From BRH-c25 sp012519325 (GTDB lineage: Bacteria > Bacillota > Clostridia > Lutisporales > Lutisporaceae): DNA of 64,000 nucleotides. The DNA lies in assembly GCA_050950645.1 (NCBI GenBank), contig JBMNHZ010000007.1, positions 1 to 64,000 on the forward strand. The letters run 5' to 3'. Below the pieces are notes generated by a model. It had not been told where the DNA came from. It did not search any database and saw nothing but the letters and a program-made list of their open reading frames with translations. Of this stretch, positions 37,223-45,050 are shown piece after piece (the stretch's first letter is position 1; each line of letters opens with the position of its first letter). The position numbers were made by a program, and so were the translations under genes.

Positions 37223-37651
37223 TTAGCCTTCTTTATTCAACTCATCAAAATTGAGCAATATGTACATGCTGCCGTCGTCTTTCTTACCTATCCCGTTTAT
37301 ATACTTCCTGCCGATATTTGATACAACCTCCGTTACAGGTTCTATTTTCTCGCTTTCCACAGTAACGACGTTTGATGCTTCATCTACTACAAAGCCTGCC
37401 ATCTTCCCTTCCAGGTTGGTCACGATTATCCTGGCATCTTCGTTTGTGTCCTCATTTTCAAGATTAAACCTCTTCTTCAGGTTTATTACCGGTATAACAT
37501 TATCCCTCAGATTAAGCACTCCTTCAATATAGTCGGGAGAATTGGGTATCTTAGTGGGCGTTCTGTAAGGAACAATTTCGTTCACCTTGAATATGTCTAT
37601 GGCATATTCCTGTTCATTCAATCTGAATATTACTAGCTGCATCATATTCAT
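37223..37651 (-). CDS. CheW-like chemotaxis coupling protein
   Basis: 142 residues from the ATG at 37651, placed five bases after AGGGGGGTG; the longer reading has no ribosome site. The CheW fold shows in LVIFRLNEQEYAIDIFKVNE, IPNSPDYIEGVLNLRDNVIP and VVDEASNVVTVESEKIEPVT. It would link chemoreceptors to CheA. No other chemotaxis genes are in the window. The remarkable feature is only that it is alone, as in several clostridia. Confidence 0.92.
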   Translation of the reverse strand: MNMMQLVIFRLNEQEYAIDIFKVNEIVPYRTPTKIPNSPDYIEGVLNLRDNVIPVINLKKRFNLENEDTNEDARIIVTNLEGKMAGFVVDEASNVVTVESEKIEPVTEVVSNIGRKYINGIGKKDDGSMYILLNFDELNKEG

Positions 37652-37738
37652 TGCGGCACCCCCCTGTTTATAATTCATACGGCATAATACATATTTCGAC
37701 ATACTCCCTTAAATTCCTTCTTAATCTATATTATAGCA

Positions 37739-37786
37739 AAAAAAACAGCACCCCTCGAAGGTTTCTCGAAAAAAGGCGCTGCTTTC
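37739..37786 (-). terminator. Terminator after the DUF1540 gene
   Basis: On the - strand an imperfect GC-rich stem AGCAGCGCC/GGGGTGCTG with a TTTTTT run, 22 bases after the DUF1540 stop. Confidence 0.7.
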
Positions 37787-37807
37787 AACTTATAGTGCAC
37801 TGCCACC

Positions 37808-37981
37808 CTACTTTGGTGCAAAGGTTGCGCAATCCGTATCCTGGGTGCTGGAAGCATTCATAGGCTGTATTTCTATTTTCGAAGCATTGCAGTAATCCCC
37901 TTGAGCGTGGTAATAGCATGTGTTGACAACACATTTTACTCCGGGCAAATGATTGTTTTTCCTTTCAACCCTGCCTTGCAT
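37808..37981 (-). CDS. DUF1540 small cysteine protein
   Basis: 57 residues. AAGGAGG stands seven bases before the ATG at 37981. It has four cysteines in the pattern CVVNTCYY, DYCNA and TDCATF, with KIEIQPMN between them, as in DUF1540 proteins. These are small, often metal-binding, and common in spore-forming clostridia; the function is not known. It is followed by its own terminator. Confidence 0.8.
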   Translation of the reverse strand: MQGRVERKNNHLPGVKCVVNTCYYHAQGDYCNASKIEIQPMNASSTQDTDCATFAPK

Positions 37982-38162
37982 AGCATAACCTCCTTATTTC
38001 CTTAAAATTCCATATACTTCGTATCGGACACTTTGTGCATGATTCAATGCACGAAACATTTCCGGGACATATATATTATTAGATTTTAAGAATAATTTAT
38101 ACCTTGTGTTTAACAATATTGCATAATCCATTTTGTACCTTCTTTAATGCAGCCTATATATG

Positions 38163-38170
38163 CTATAATT
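38163..38170 (+). promoter_or_regulatory. -10 element of the thrC promoter
   Basis: TATAAT lies in GCTATAATTAAA about 45 bases before the thrC start. The -35 box is not clear. Confidence 0.4.
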
Positions 38171-38210
38171 AAAAAAGCATATATGGTTTTCAACTGTCGG
38201 AGGTAAAATA

Positions 38211-39716
38211 ATGGACAAAATACTGTATAAAAGCACCAGAGGCAAAGGCGGCCTATTAACTGCGTCAGCCGCCATACTTAAAGGCATAGCGGATGATGGA
38301 GGTCTTTTTGTACCGACTGAAATACCAATACCCAAAATTCCTCTGGAAAATATGATTAACATGGATTATAAGAGCTTGGCATACCATATTTTGAAGGATT
38401 ATTTGCAGGATTTTGAAGAGGCTGAGATACGTGAATGTATTAATAACGCCTATGATGAGAAATTCGATAATCCGGAAATTGCACCTGTGGTAAAAAAATC
38501 AGATGTGTATTTCCTGGAACTTTTCCACGGACCGACTCTTGCCTTTAAGGACATGGCACTTTCAATCCTTCCGCATTTTTTAAAAGCCGCTGCTAAAAAA
38601 CAGAAGCTTGACAGCGATATTGTAATACTCACCGCAACCTCAGGAGATACCGGGAAGGCCGCTTTGGAAGGCTTTGCCGGAGTGTCCGGAACTAAAATAA
38701 TCGTGTTTTTCCCGGAAAAGGGAGTCAGCGAGATTCAGAAAATGCAGATGGTTACCCAAACAGGTAATAATACCTATGTAATTGGCATAGAGGGAAATTT
38801 TGACGATGCTCAGACCGGTGTGAAGAAAATATTCTCGGATAAAGAGCTGCAAAAGGATATGTCAGCCGTAAACTGTATGTTTTCCTCTGCCAACTCCATA
38901 AACATAGGCAGGTTAATACCCCAAATAGTTTACTATTTCCACGGATACCTGCAGCTTTGCAGAATGGGAGACATTAAAGTCGGTGAAGAGATTAATTTTA
39001 CCGTACCCACCGGAAATTTCGGCAATATTTTGGCGGGGTATTATGCAAAAAAAATGGGACTCCCCATCAGGCACCTTATATGCGCTTCAAACGAAAACAA
39101 GGTGCTGTATGATTTCTTTAATACGGGAGTATATGATAAGAAGCGCAGCTTCATCACAACCATGTCACCTTCAATGGATATCCTTGTTTCCAGCAACCTG
39201 GAAAGACTGCTGTTTTACCTTTATGACGAAGACAGCAGCACAGTGAGTGAGTTAATGGCGCAATTGGCCGGTAAAGGTGCATATACGATAAATGATTTCG
39301 TGAAAAAGAAACTGGTTGATTTTTACGGATATTATGCTTCCGAAGAAGACACAGCTGAAGCAATAAAAAAAGTATATATAAATGACCGGTATATTATTGA
39401 TACTCATACGGCAGTTGCTTTTTCAGCATACGAAAAGTACAGAAAGCAGAAGTGCGGAAAATGTGCAAAAACTGTGATTATTTCAACAGCCAGCCCCTAT
39501 AAATTTGCAGCAGACGTAATGAAGTCAATTGATCCCGGATATTCCGAACTAAACAGCTTCCAGCTGATAAAAGAAATGAGCAGGCTTACGAATACAGAAA
39601 TTCCAAAGGGCATCAAGGATCTGGAAGGCAAACCTGTAATTCATAATACAGTTTGCAGTAAGGATGAAATGAAGAAACAGGTAGAAAAAATTCTTGGACT
39701 TACAAGATTTCAATGA
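38211..39716 (+). CDS. thrC: Threonine synthase
   Basis: 501 residues, the longer E. coli/yeast-like class. It converts O-phosphohomoserine to threonine with PLP. The PLP lysine is in FHGPTLAFKDMALS, the phosphate-binding loop is in LTATSGDTGKAAL, and the conserved FTVPTGNFGNILAGYYAKKM follows. GGAGGTAAAATA precedes the ATG. Monocistronic, with a palindrome downstream shared with mntP. No T-box was seen in the leader. Confidence 0.96.
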   Translation: MDKILYKSTRGKGGLLTASAAILKGIADDGGLFVPTEIPIPKIPLENMINMDYKSLAYHILKDYLQDFEEAEIRECINNAYDEKFDNPEIAPVVKKSDVYFLELFHGPTLAFKDMALSILPHFLKAAAKKQKLDSDIVILTATSGDTGKAALEGFAGVSGTKIIVFFPEKGVSEIQKMQMVTQTGNNTYVIGIEGNFDDAQTGVKKIFSDKELQKDMSAVNCMFSSANSINIGRLIPQIVYYFHGYLQLCRMGDIKVGEEINFTVPTGNFGNILAGYYAKKMGLPIRHLICASNENKVLYDFFNTGVYDKKRSFITTMSPSMDILVSSNLERLLFYLYDEDSSTVSELMAQLAGKGAYTINDFVKKKLVDFYGYYASEEDTAEAIKKVYINDRYIIDTHTAVAFSAYEKYRKQKCGKCAKTVIISTASPYKFAADVMKSIDPGYSELNSFQLIKEMSRLTNTEIPKGIKDLEGKPVIHNTVCSKDEMKKQVEKILGLTRFQ

Positions 39717-39745
39717 GGCGAGGGATATATGCCCGCCTCATTGAA
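39713..39745. terminator. Shared terminator between thrC and mntP
   Basis: Stem CAATGAGGCG/CGCCTCATTG with a loop of about 13 bases between two convergent stop codons. Confidence 0.75.
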
Positions 39746-39747
39746 GA

Positions 39748-40365
39748 CTAACCAATAATTCCTAAATGCTCAATAAGAATCTTCAATCCGATGCATATCA
39801 GTATTAATCCTCCTACTATCTCAGCTTTCCTCTTCAGCAAACATCCGCACTTGTTTCCTGCATATACTCCTGCAAAGCATATGGCAAAGGTTATCAATCC
39901 TATCAATGCTGCTGATTTTATTATTGATACTCTTAAAAATGCAAAGCTTATACCGACTGCCAGTGCATCTATGCTTGTAGCTACCGCTAATACAATCAAT
40001 CTGCCTATTCTCAAAGGATCTTGACATACTGTATTCTGATTTGATACGGCTACCTCGCACATTTCCTCAACTGTCCCTATTTCATCCTTTTCAGCCCCAT
40101 AAGCCTCCCATATCATTTTGCCTCCTATAAAAGCCAGCATGACAAATGCTATCCAATGATCGATGCTTATTATATATTCCTCGAACCGAGATCCAGCAAG
40201 CCAGCCTATTATTGGCATAAAAGCCTGAAACGCTCCAAAATACAAGCCTATTTTCAATGCATGTCCCATTCTAATATCCTTAATAATGATTCCATTGGTT
40301 ACCGATACTGCGAAGGCATCCATAGAAAGACCAATCGCAATTAAAACAATCGATAGTGTATCCAC
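39748..40365 (-). CDS. mntP: MntP-family manganese efflux pump
   Basis: 205 residues and six hydrophobic helices arranged as two repeats, each with an acidic motif in the membrane (IGLSMDAFAVSV and ATSIDALAVGISF). These Asp residues and the repeat structure define MntP/YebN, which exports Mn2+. A riboswitch of the yybP-ykoY class stands directly upstream and predicts induction by manganese. Confidence 0.95.
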   Translation of the reverse strand: MDTLSIVLIAIGLSMDAFAVSVTNGIIIKDIRMGHALKIGLYFGAFQAFMPIIGWLAGSRFEEYIISIDHWIAFVMLAFIGGKMIWEAYGAEKDEIGTVEEMCEVAVSNQNTVCQDPLRIGRLIVLAVATSIDALAVGISFAFLRVSIIKSAALIGLITFAICFAGVYAGNKCGCLLKRKAEIVGGLILICIGLKILIEHLGIIG

Positions 40366-40402
40366 TGCCTCTCCTCCATTCGTACTTCTTTATGTTGTGC
40401 AA

Positions 40403-40535
40403 ACAAAAAGAGACTATGTATAACAAAAAAGTTATACATGAGTCTCATTATTTCAGGCAAGCCAGACGTTTCCGTCAGTATGTTGACATTGCCGCACAAA
40501 CGTGCCAATTACTCCCCCATGTTCATTTGAGCTCT
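40403..40535 (-). promoter_or_regulatory. yybP-ykoY (manganese) riboswitch with switch terminator
   Basis: The - strand RNA has GGGGGAGTAATTGGCACG, then ATGTCAACATACTGACGG and CTGGCTTGCCTGAAA, in the order known for yybP-ykoY riboswitches. A strong hairpin, GAGACT/AGTCTC with ATGTATAAC/GTTATACAT, followed by TTTTT (40,403-40,446), is the terminator. A TATAAT -10 (40,544-40,549) lies just before it. The downstream gene is mntP. In this class Mn2+ binding favours expression. Confidence 0.88.
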
Positions 40536-40582
40536 TAACTATCATTATAGACGAGCCCCCGCTGTTTTACAACAACTATTTT

Positions 40583-40611
40583 GTAACCAAACTACTATAT
40601 TCTCATAGTAT
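40583..40611 (+). promoter_or_regulatory. Sigma-K-like promoter 1
   Basis: GTAACC at 40,583 and CATAGTAT at 40,604, 21 bases start to start. AC at -35 and CATA at -10 match the sigma-K consensus. Identical in form and spacing to promoters 2 and 3. Confidence 0.7.
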
Positions 40612-40659
40612 GTAATTGGGGACATACCAATTTTTATATAAAGCTCCGGAGGTGGAAGC

Positions 40660-40887
40660 ATGGCAGGCAGGTTTATGAAAGGTATAAAACGCACTCCTGT
40701 GTGCGCTCCTGCGAAATCGCCCCTCGTAAAGGACTTCAGATGTGAAGGGTTCTTGATCCTAATCCTGTTGTTTGTTCTGCTTGCTGCAAGTCCTTCTTTA
40801 GGCTTGAACAGCAGTTATTTCTTTATCATTATAATGGCCGTCATTGGCCTTGGGGGCGTAGAGAAAGCTTTTGGATTAAAAAATTAG
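40660..40887 (+). CDS. Small hydrophobic protein, probable sporulation protein
   Basis: 75 residues. GGAGGTGGAAGC precedes the ATG. A charged N-terminus with one or two Cys leads to two hydrophobic stretches (FLILILLFVLLAASPSLGLN and YFFIIIMAVIGLGGVEKAFG). It is a paralogue of the protein at 41,222. No known family is recognised with confidence; small coat-associated YjcZ-like proteins are similar in size only. The promoter upstream is sigma-K-like. Confidence 0.7.
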   Translation: MAGRFMKGIKRTPVCAPAKSPLVKDFRCEGFLILILLFVLLAASPSLGLNSSYFFIIIMAVIGLGGVEKAFGLKN

Positions 40888-40910
40888 CAGGTTTGACAAC
40901 ATCTATGAAA

Positions 40911-40936
40911 AGTCTGGCCAATCAGGCCAGTTTTTA
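40911..40936 (+). terminator. Terminator after the small hydrophobic protein
   Basis: Stem CTGGCC/GGCCAG with loop AATCA and a following TTTTT. Confidence 0.8.
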
Positions 40937-40949
40937 AATTATCCAGGAA

Positions 40950-40978
40950 GTAACCAAATTATGAATTTTACATAGTAT
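40950..40978 (+). promoter_or_regulatory. Sigma-K-like promoter 2
   Basis: GTAACC at 40,950 and CATAGTAT at 40,971, 21 bases start to start, identical to promoters 1 and 3. It drives the Gly-Tyr peptide and the following gene. Confidence 0.7.
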
Positions 40979-41030
40979 GGAGTAGGACATGTAAGGGTTA
41001 TCCCCCATAATACAGGGAGGAGGTGAGACC

Positions 41031-41156
41031 ATGCCCTTCGGCTATGGTTATCCATGGTATGATTATGGATATGGATATGGATATGGATACGGCTATCCAT
41101 ACTACAGAAGCTATCTGGACTTTCTGGCATTGGCAGCATTTTTCGTATTGGTATAA
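41031..41156 (+). CDS. Gly-Tyr-rich 41-residue peptide
   Basis: Strong ribosome site GGGAGGAGGTGAGACC directly before the ATG. The product starts MPFGYGYPWYDYGYGYGYGY and ends in a hydrophobic FLALAAFFVLV. Tyr-Gly repeats of this kind are typical of spore coat and exosporium peptides. It shares a sigma-K-like promoter and probably a transcript with the next gene. The function is unknown. Confidence 0.7.
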   Translation: MPFGYGYPWYDYGYGYGYGYGYPYYRSYLDFLALAAFFVLV

Positions 41157-41221
41157 CAGCTCCTTATGATTTGACTTCAGATAATTATCAAACCAATTTT
41201 TTATAGAAAGGGGGGTTAAAT

Positions 41222-41482
41222 ATGGCAAATAGTTGTGGAGGAGTCAATCCGTGCGGTACGCCCAGTTTTTGCGGTACACCTGATTTTTGCCGGCCACAGG
41301 CAGTATCACCTGTTTCAAAGAAATGTGACAGCAACGGCTTCTTGCTGCTGCTCCTTTTGTTCATACTGCTGGCGGCAGGTCCGTCCTGGGGTATAGACAA
41401 CAACTTCTTCTTTATCATTATACTTGCAATAATCGCTTTTGGCGGTTTTGGAAGGACCTTCGGCTTCAGTGGGGCATACTAG
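41222..41482 (+). CDS. Small Cys-rich hydrophobic protein, paralogue of the 40,660 gene
   Basis: 86 residues after GAAAGGGGGGTTAAAT. The N-terminal 35 residues hold five cysteines in short repeats (NPCGTPSFCGTPDFCRPQ). The rest matches the 40,660 protein: GFLLLLLLFILLAAGPSWGI and FFFIIILAIIAFGGFGRTFG. There is no terminator between it and the Gly-Tyr peptide, so both are probably transcribed together late in the mother cell. Confidence 0.7.
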   Translation: MANSCGGVNPCGTPSFCGTPDFCRPQAVSPVSKKCDSNGFLLLLLLFILLAAGPSWGIDNNFFFIIILAIIAFGGFGRTFGFSGAY

Positions 41483-41496
41483 CAGGCTCATTAGCA

Positions 41497-41533
41497 AAGG
41501 ACCTAGCCTTTCCGGTTAGGTCCTTTCTTTTTA
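41497..41533 (+). terminator. Terminator after the small-protein pair
   Basis: Stem AAGGACCTA/TAGGTCCTT with a 10-base loop and a T-rich tail CTTTTT. Confidence 0.8.
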
Positions 41534-41537
41534 AAAT

Positions 41538-42299
41538 TTATTTTCCGCTTTCGGCTGCTTCCTTTACGCAGGCCTGGTGCTTCTTGTCTACTTTATTTGT
41601 GTTGTGAGTTCTGCTGTTAAGAAAGTGAACATCTACTACTCCACTCATTCCATTATTCTTTATCTTGTCAAGGTTTGCACCTCTTCCGTAACCGCCGCTT
41701 CTGCTGCTAATATACTTATTCGCGGGAGACTTATCCGCTCCTGCATGAGGCATAGCCGCCATCGATGCTGCTATTTTCCGTCCGTCTACTTCCACGATTA
41801 TTGGACGGCGCTCCCAGCTCCAGCCACCCCAAATCTCCTTGATTTTCTTCGAATCCTCTGCGGTCCTGGCCTCACAGTCAGCATGGTTGCCGCCGTATGT
41901 ACGTACAATTTCAAAGGTCTCTCCTGTCCTTACGTCGGTTACTTTAGCTACCGTTCCTATTTTAAAAATTTTGGATGCTTCGGACCACCAATCCAAAAGC
42001 TCTACATCAGCCGTGTATGTCCATTCTGTTCCAAAAAGCGCCTTTCCAGTTTCCGGGCCGACAATTCCATCAACAGTCAGATTGTTATCCTCCTGGAACC
42101 TTTTCACCGCTTCTTCAGTAACGTTTCCGAAATAACCTGTTACTTCTTCAGTAAAATACCCTTTCTCTTTTAACTGGGACTGAATTCTGGATACCTCTTC
42201 GCCCTTGTTTCCATTCTTAAGCACATCAGCAAAGGTAACTGAAGTGGTAAAAAGCATCACTGCAATAATGAATATCAACGACTTGCCAATCTTCAACAC
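41538..42299 (-). CDS. Peptidoglycan-binding exported protein
   Basis: About 253 residues from the GTG at 42299, chosen because AAAGGGGAGACA precedes it and a signal peptide (SLIFIIAVMLFTTSVTFA) follows at once; longer readings lack both. A PG_binding_1 domain follows (LKNGNKGEEVSRIQSQLKEK, DGIVGPETGKALFG), then a domain of about 150 residues rich in Trp and His (GGNHADCEARTAEDSKKIKE, PHAGADKSP, DVHFLNSRTHNTNKVDKKHQ). The last domain occurs in other clostridial wall-bound proteins, but I do not know its activity. Confidence 0.75.
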   Translation of the reverse strand: MLKIGKSLIFIIAVMLFTTSVTFADVLKNGNKGEEVSRIQSQLKEKGYFTEEVTGYFGNVTEEAVKRFQEDNNLTVDGIVGPETGKALFGTEWTYTADVELLDWWSEASKIFKIGTVAKVTDVRTGETFEIVRTYGGNHADCEARTAEDSKKIKEIWGGWSWERRPIIVEVDGRKIAASMAAMPHAGADKSPANKYISSRSGGYGRGANLDKIKNNGMSGVVDVHFLNSRTHNTNKVDKKHQACVKEAAESGK

Positions 42300-42428
42300 T
42301 GTCTCCCCTTTCTGCTTACGGACTATGCTTACCCGTTTGTCCCTCGCTCCTCTGAGGATTTCAGCAATACAGCTTGTCTTCATTGTAGCAGTTTCTTTTT
42401 ACCAATTCAATGGTAATAAATTACATAT

Positions 42429-42812
42429 TTATACCAAAAACGCACCCAAGGCCCCTGCCATTCCCGGCTGAGCAGATAATTCGGTCGTTTGTCTTATTGA
42501 TATTTCAATAAGCAGTGCCCAAAGAAGAATAACTGATACAAATAATCCCGTATAACTTCCTATAAGCTTTAAGCCATTTGCAAAGGTAGTTACTCCCGGG
42601 GCTATCTGCTGTTCTTCAGCTTCCAGCCTGGCAGCCTCTATTGTAAGAATACCTGCTATAACGCTTAATACTGATGCTAATACAAGAAAGGTATCCCCTT
42701 CAAGCACATTTATAATAATGGAGCTTGTCAAGAGCAGTCTGCCCGCCAGCCTTGCTTCAGCAGTACCTGTCCTTTCCCGCCCCTCCTGTGGTAGTACAAT
42801 TTCTGTATCCAT
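42429..42812 (-). CDS. Hypothetical membrane protein
   Basis: 127 residues from the ATG at 42812, preceded by GGGGAGGAGTTGTAT. There are three hydrophobic segments (LLLTSSIIINVLEG, LVLASVLSVIAGILTIEAAR, YTGLFVSVILLWALLIEISI) and an acidic first dozen residues (MDTEIVLPQEGRERTGT). I recognise no family. Its promoter region is about 90 bases upstream. Confidence 0.65.
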   Translation of the reverse strand: MDTEIVLPQEGRERTGTAEARLAGRLLLTSSIIINVLEGDTFLVLASVLSVIAGILTIEAARLEAEEQQIAPGVTTFANGLKLIGSYTGLFVSVILLWALLIEISIRQTTELSAQPGMAGALGAFLV

Positions 42813-42924
42813 ATACAACTCCTCCCCAATACCATTATATTATTGTCCATGCTCTGCGTTCCTCTTGCACGTTCATTAGAACTTTTCATAATAGGAGAAT
42901 ATTGCAACGCAACTGAAGTTTGGA

Positions 42925-43020
42925 CGGACACGGGGACGTTTCGCGTGTCTCGCTTTCAGTGAGACAGGGGAAACGTCCCCGTGTCCGTCAACGTCCCCGT
43001 GTCCGTCCGTCCCCGTGTTC
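42925..43020. repeat. Dispersed palindromic repeat, copy 2
   Basis: GGACACGGGGACGTTTCGCG faces a GGGGAAACGTCCCCGTGTCC arm across GTGTCTCGCTTTCAGTGAGA, followed by shorter GTCCCCGTGTCCGTC repeats. It is the same family as the copy at 36,322-36,427. Confidence 0.85.
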
Positions 43021-43040
43021 TTGATAATAGAAATTAAACT

Positions 43041-43069
43041 GTAACCAAAAGCCATGTATTACATAGTAT
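43041..43069 (+). promoter_or_regulatory. Sigma-K-like promoter 3
   Basis: GTAACC at 43,041 and CATAGTAT at 43,062, 21 bases start to start. The -10 reads CATAGTATA, an exact CATA-NNN-TA. Confidence 0.72.
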
Positions 43070-43115
43070 AAGAATAGGATGATAAACAACCTCTTCTGCA
43101 GAAGGAGGTGTAATT

Positions 43116-43445
43116 ATGGCGAGAGGTTTTAACCATGGTTTGTATAGATTGAATAAACCCGGATGAATGCCGGATTCAACACCGGAAGATTTTTCGGGAG
43201 TATTTTACTCAAAATCAAGAAAGCAGCCTCTTCCTGCCTCAGTTCCTACAACCCCTCCGGAGCCTGTTCTCCCTGAAGCAGTTCCCTCACCTCAGCAATT
43301 GGGCGGAATGCTGAACGGGTTTTTGGGAAATATATTTGAGAATAATAATTGGTGGCTGTGGGCTGCTTTACTTTTCATCTTTTTTAATCCTGACCTGAGA
43401 AAAAAAATCCTTGGAAAGGCAAAAGAGGCTGACCCGAACTCTTAG
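43116..43445 (+). CDS. Small protein with an in-frame UGA after codon 16
   Basis: A strong GAAGGAGGTG and ATG at 43,116 begin the reading MARGFNHGLYRLNKPG. A TGA at 43,164-43,166 follows, and the same frame resumes at once with ATG (43,167) for another 92 residues. That part is proline-rich, then hydrophobic (NNWWLWAALLFIFFNPDL) with a basic tail. The second ATG has no ribosome site of its own. It could restart by coupling, be read through, or be a nonsense mutation. A sigma-K-like promoter and a hydrophobic C-terminus group it with the small proteins at 40,660-41,482. Confidence 0.6.
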
Positions 43446-43492
43446 TCAGCCTCTTCCAATTCCAGGATATTTCGCCTGGAAATAATATGTGC

Positions 43493-44071
43493 TTAAATAT
43501 TGCCCTTAAGCCCTATTTCTTCCGCAACTTTCTTCATTCCATTGATGGTTTCTCCGATAATGGTATCCATTTCCATACCCAGAAGCTCTGCTCCCTCTTC
43601 AATGACTTCTCTGTTAACACCTGCTGCAAAGCTCTTTTGTTTCCATTTCTTTTTTACGGATTTTGCTTCCAAATCCAATATGCTTTTGCTTGGCCTCATG
43701 ACAGCAGTGGCTGCAATAAGCCCTGTTAGCTCGTCAATAGTATAGAGCACTTTTTCCATTTTTTCTGTCGGCTCCACATCGCAGCAAAGCTTCCAACCGT
43801 GACTCAGCACTGCATGAATGTATTCTTCGGGCCATCCTCTTTCGGTAAGTATCTCTTTTGCTTTTATACAATGCTGTTCCGGGTACATTTCATAATCAAT
43901 ATCATGCAGCAGGCCGACAATGCCCCATTTTTCTTCATCCTCCCCAAAGAGTCCCGCAAAATGCCTCATTACAGCTTCAACCGTCAATGCATGCTTTATA
44001 AGGTTGTCGTTTTTGTTAAACTCCTTCAAGAGGTCCAATGCCGCTGCTCTGCTCGGAATTGCGTTTCCCAT
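43493..44071 (-). CDS. HD-domain hydrolase
   Basis: 192 residues. The HD metal-site motif reads HALTVEAVMRHFA, then WGIVGLLHDIDYEMYPEQH and LSHGWKLC. Such HDIG proteins are phosphohydrolases acting on nucleotides or phosphoesters; the substrate is unknown. It is the last gene downstream of the transketolase pair, 28 bases after the C-subunit stop, and may belong to that transcript. Confidence 0.85.
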   Translation of the reverse strand: MGNAIPSRAAALDLLKEFNKNDNLIKHALTVEAVMRHFAGLFGEDEEKWGIVGLLHDIDYEMYPEQHCIKAKEILTERGWPEEYIHAVLSHGWKLCCDVEPTEKMEKVLYTIDELTGLIAATAVMRPSKSILDLEAKSVKKKWKQKSFAAGVNREVIEEGAELLGMEMDTIIGETINGMKKVAEEIGLKGNI

Positions 44072-44098
44072 AAAAATCCTTCCTTCATATTGTATTTT

Positions 44099-45049
44099 TT
44101 ATAGTTTACCGGCTTTTTTCTTAAGTACAGCTTTGGTGCTTTTTACTATATCCGAAGCCGTCAAGCCGTACATTTCCAATAATTTATCCGGTTTGCCCGA
44201 CTTGCCGAACTTATCCTGAACACCTACTCTGACAAGGGGCACCGGGTAATTTTCCGAAAGCACCTCAGCCACTGCGCTTCCAAGTCCCCCGATAATATTG
44301 TGTTCTTCAGCAGTAACAATAGCTCCTGTTTCCCTGGCTGCTTTTACTATCATATCCACATCTATAGGTTTTATCGTATGAATGTCTATTACTCTCGCAT
44401 TTATTCCCTCCTGCTGAAGCAGTGCCTTTGCTTCAAGAGCAGCATTCACCATAAGTCCCGTAGCAATTATAGCTGCATCATTTCCTTCGGCTAGTTCAAT
44501 ACCCTTGCCCAATTCGAATTTATAACTGCTTTCATTATATATTACAGGGACACTCAATCTTCCCAATCTCAGATATACAGGCCCCTCATGCTCTATTGCA
44601 GCTTTTACGGCAAATTTGGTTTCCACAGCATCAGCGGGACTAATTACCGTCATGTTAGGGAGCACCCTCATGACAGCAATATCTTCAATAGCCTGGTGTG
44701 AAGCCCCGTCTTCACCGACAGACAAGCCGGCATGGGTTGCACAGACTTTTACATTTAAATTTGGATAGCATATTGAGTTCCTAATCTGCTCAAAGGCCCT
44801 CCCTGCCGCAAATACGGCAAAGGTACTTGCAAATGCAATCTTGCCGCAGGAAGCCATTCCTGCCGCCACAGCCATCATATTGCCTTCGGCTATACCCATA
44901 TTAAAAAACCTTTCAGGGTATTTCTTCCTGAAATTATCCGTTTTTGTAGATTTCGACAAGTCCGCATCAAATACCACTATTCTGCTGTCGGAGCCAAACT
45001 CCGCAAGAGCATTTCCGTACGCTTCTCTTGTTGCTATCTTATCTGCCAT
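44099..45049 (-). CDS. Transketolase, C-terminal (pyrimidine-binding) subunit
   Basis: 316 residues from the ATG at 45049. The domain shows SKSTKTDNFRKKYPERFFNM, GIAEGNMMAVAAGMASCGKI (Glu for TPP), and THAGLSVGEDGASHQAIED. Split transketolases are usual in clostridia and archaea. They move two-carbon units between sugar phosphates. The N-subunit lies directly upstream; one base separates its stop from this start, so the two are made in equal amounts. Confidence 0.93.
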   Translation of the reverse strand: MADKIATREAYGNALAEFGSDSRIVVFDADLSKSTKTDNFRKKYPERFFNMGIAEGNMMAVAAGMASCGKIAFASTFAVFAAGRAFEQIRNSICYPNLNVKVCATHAGLSVGEDGASHQAIEDIAVMRVLPNMTVISPADAVETKFAVKAAIEHEGPVYLRLGRLSVPVIYNESSYKFELGKGIELAEGNDAAIIATGLMVNAALEAKALLQQEGINARVIDIHTIKPIDVDMIVKAARETGAIVTAEEHNIIGGLGSAVAEVLSENYPVPLVRVGVQDKFGKSGKPDKLLEMYGLTASDIVKSTKAVLKKKAGKL

Positions 45050-45050
45050 G

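Noticed and set aside
41538..42299. Longer start at 42383 for the wall-binding protein
   Set aside because: The added 28 residues have no ribosome site and would put the signal peptide in the interior.
43164..43166. Selenocysteine codon
   Set aside because: The following hairpin is short and palindromic, the context matches no selenoprotein, and an ATG comes directly after.
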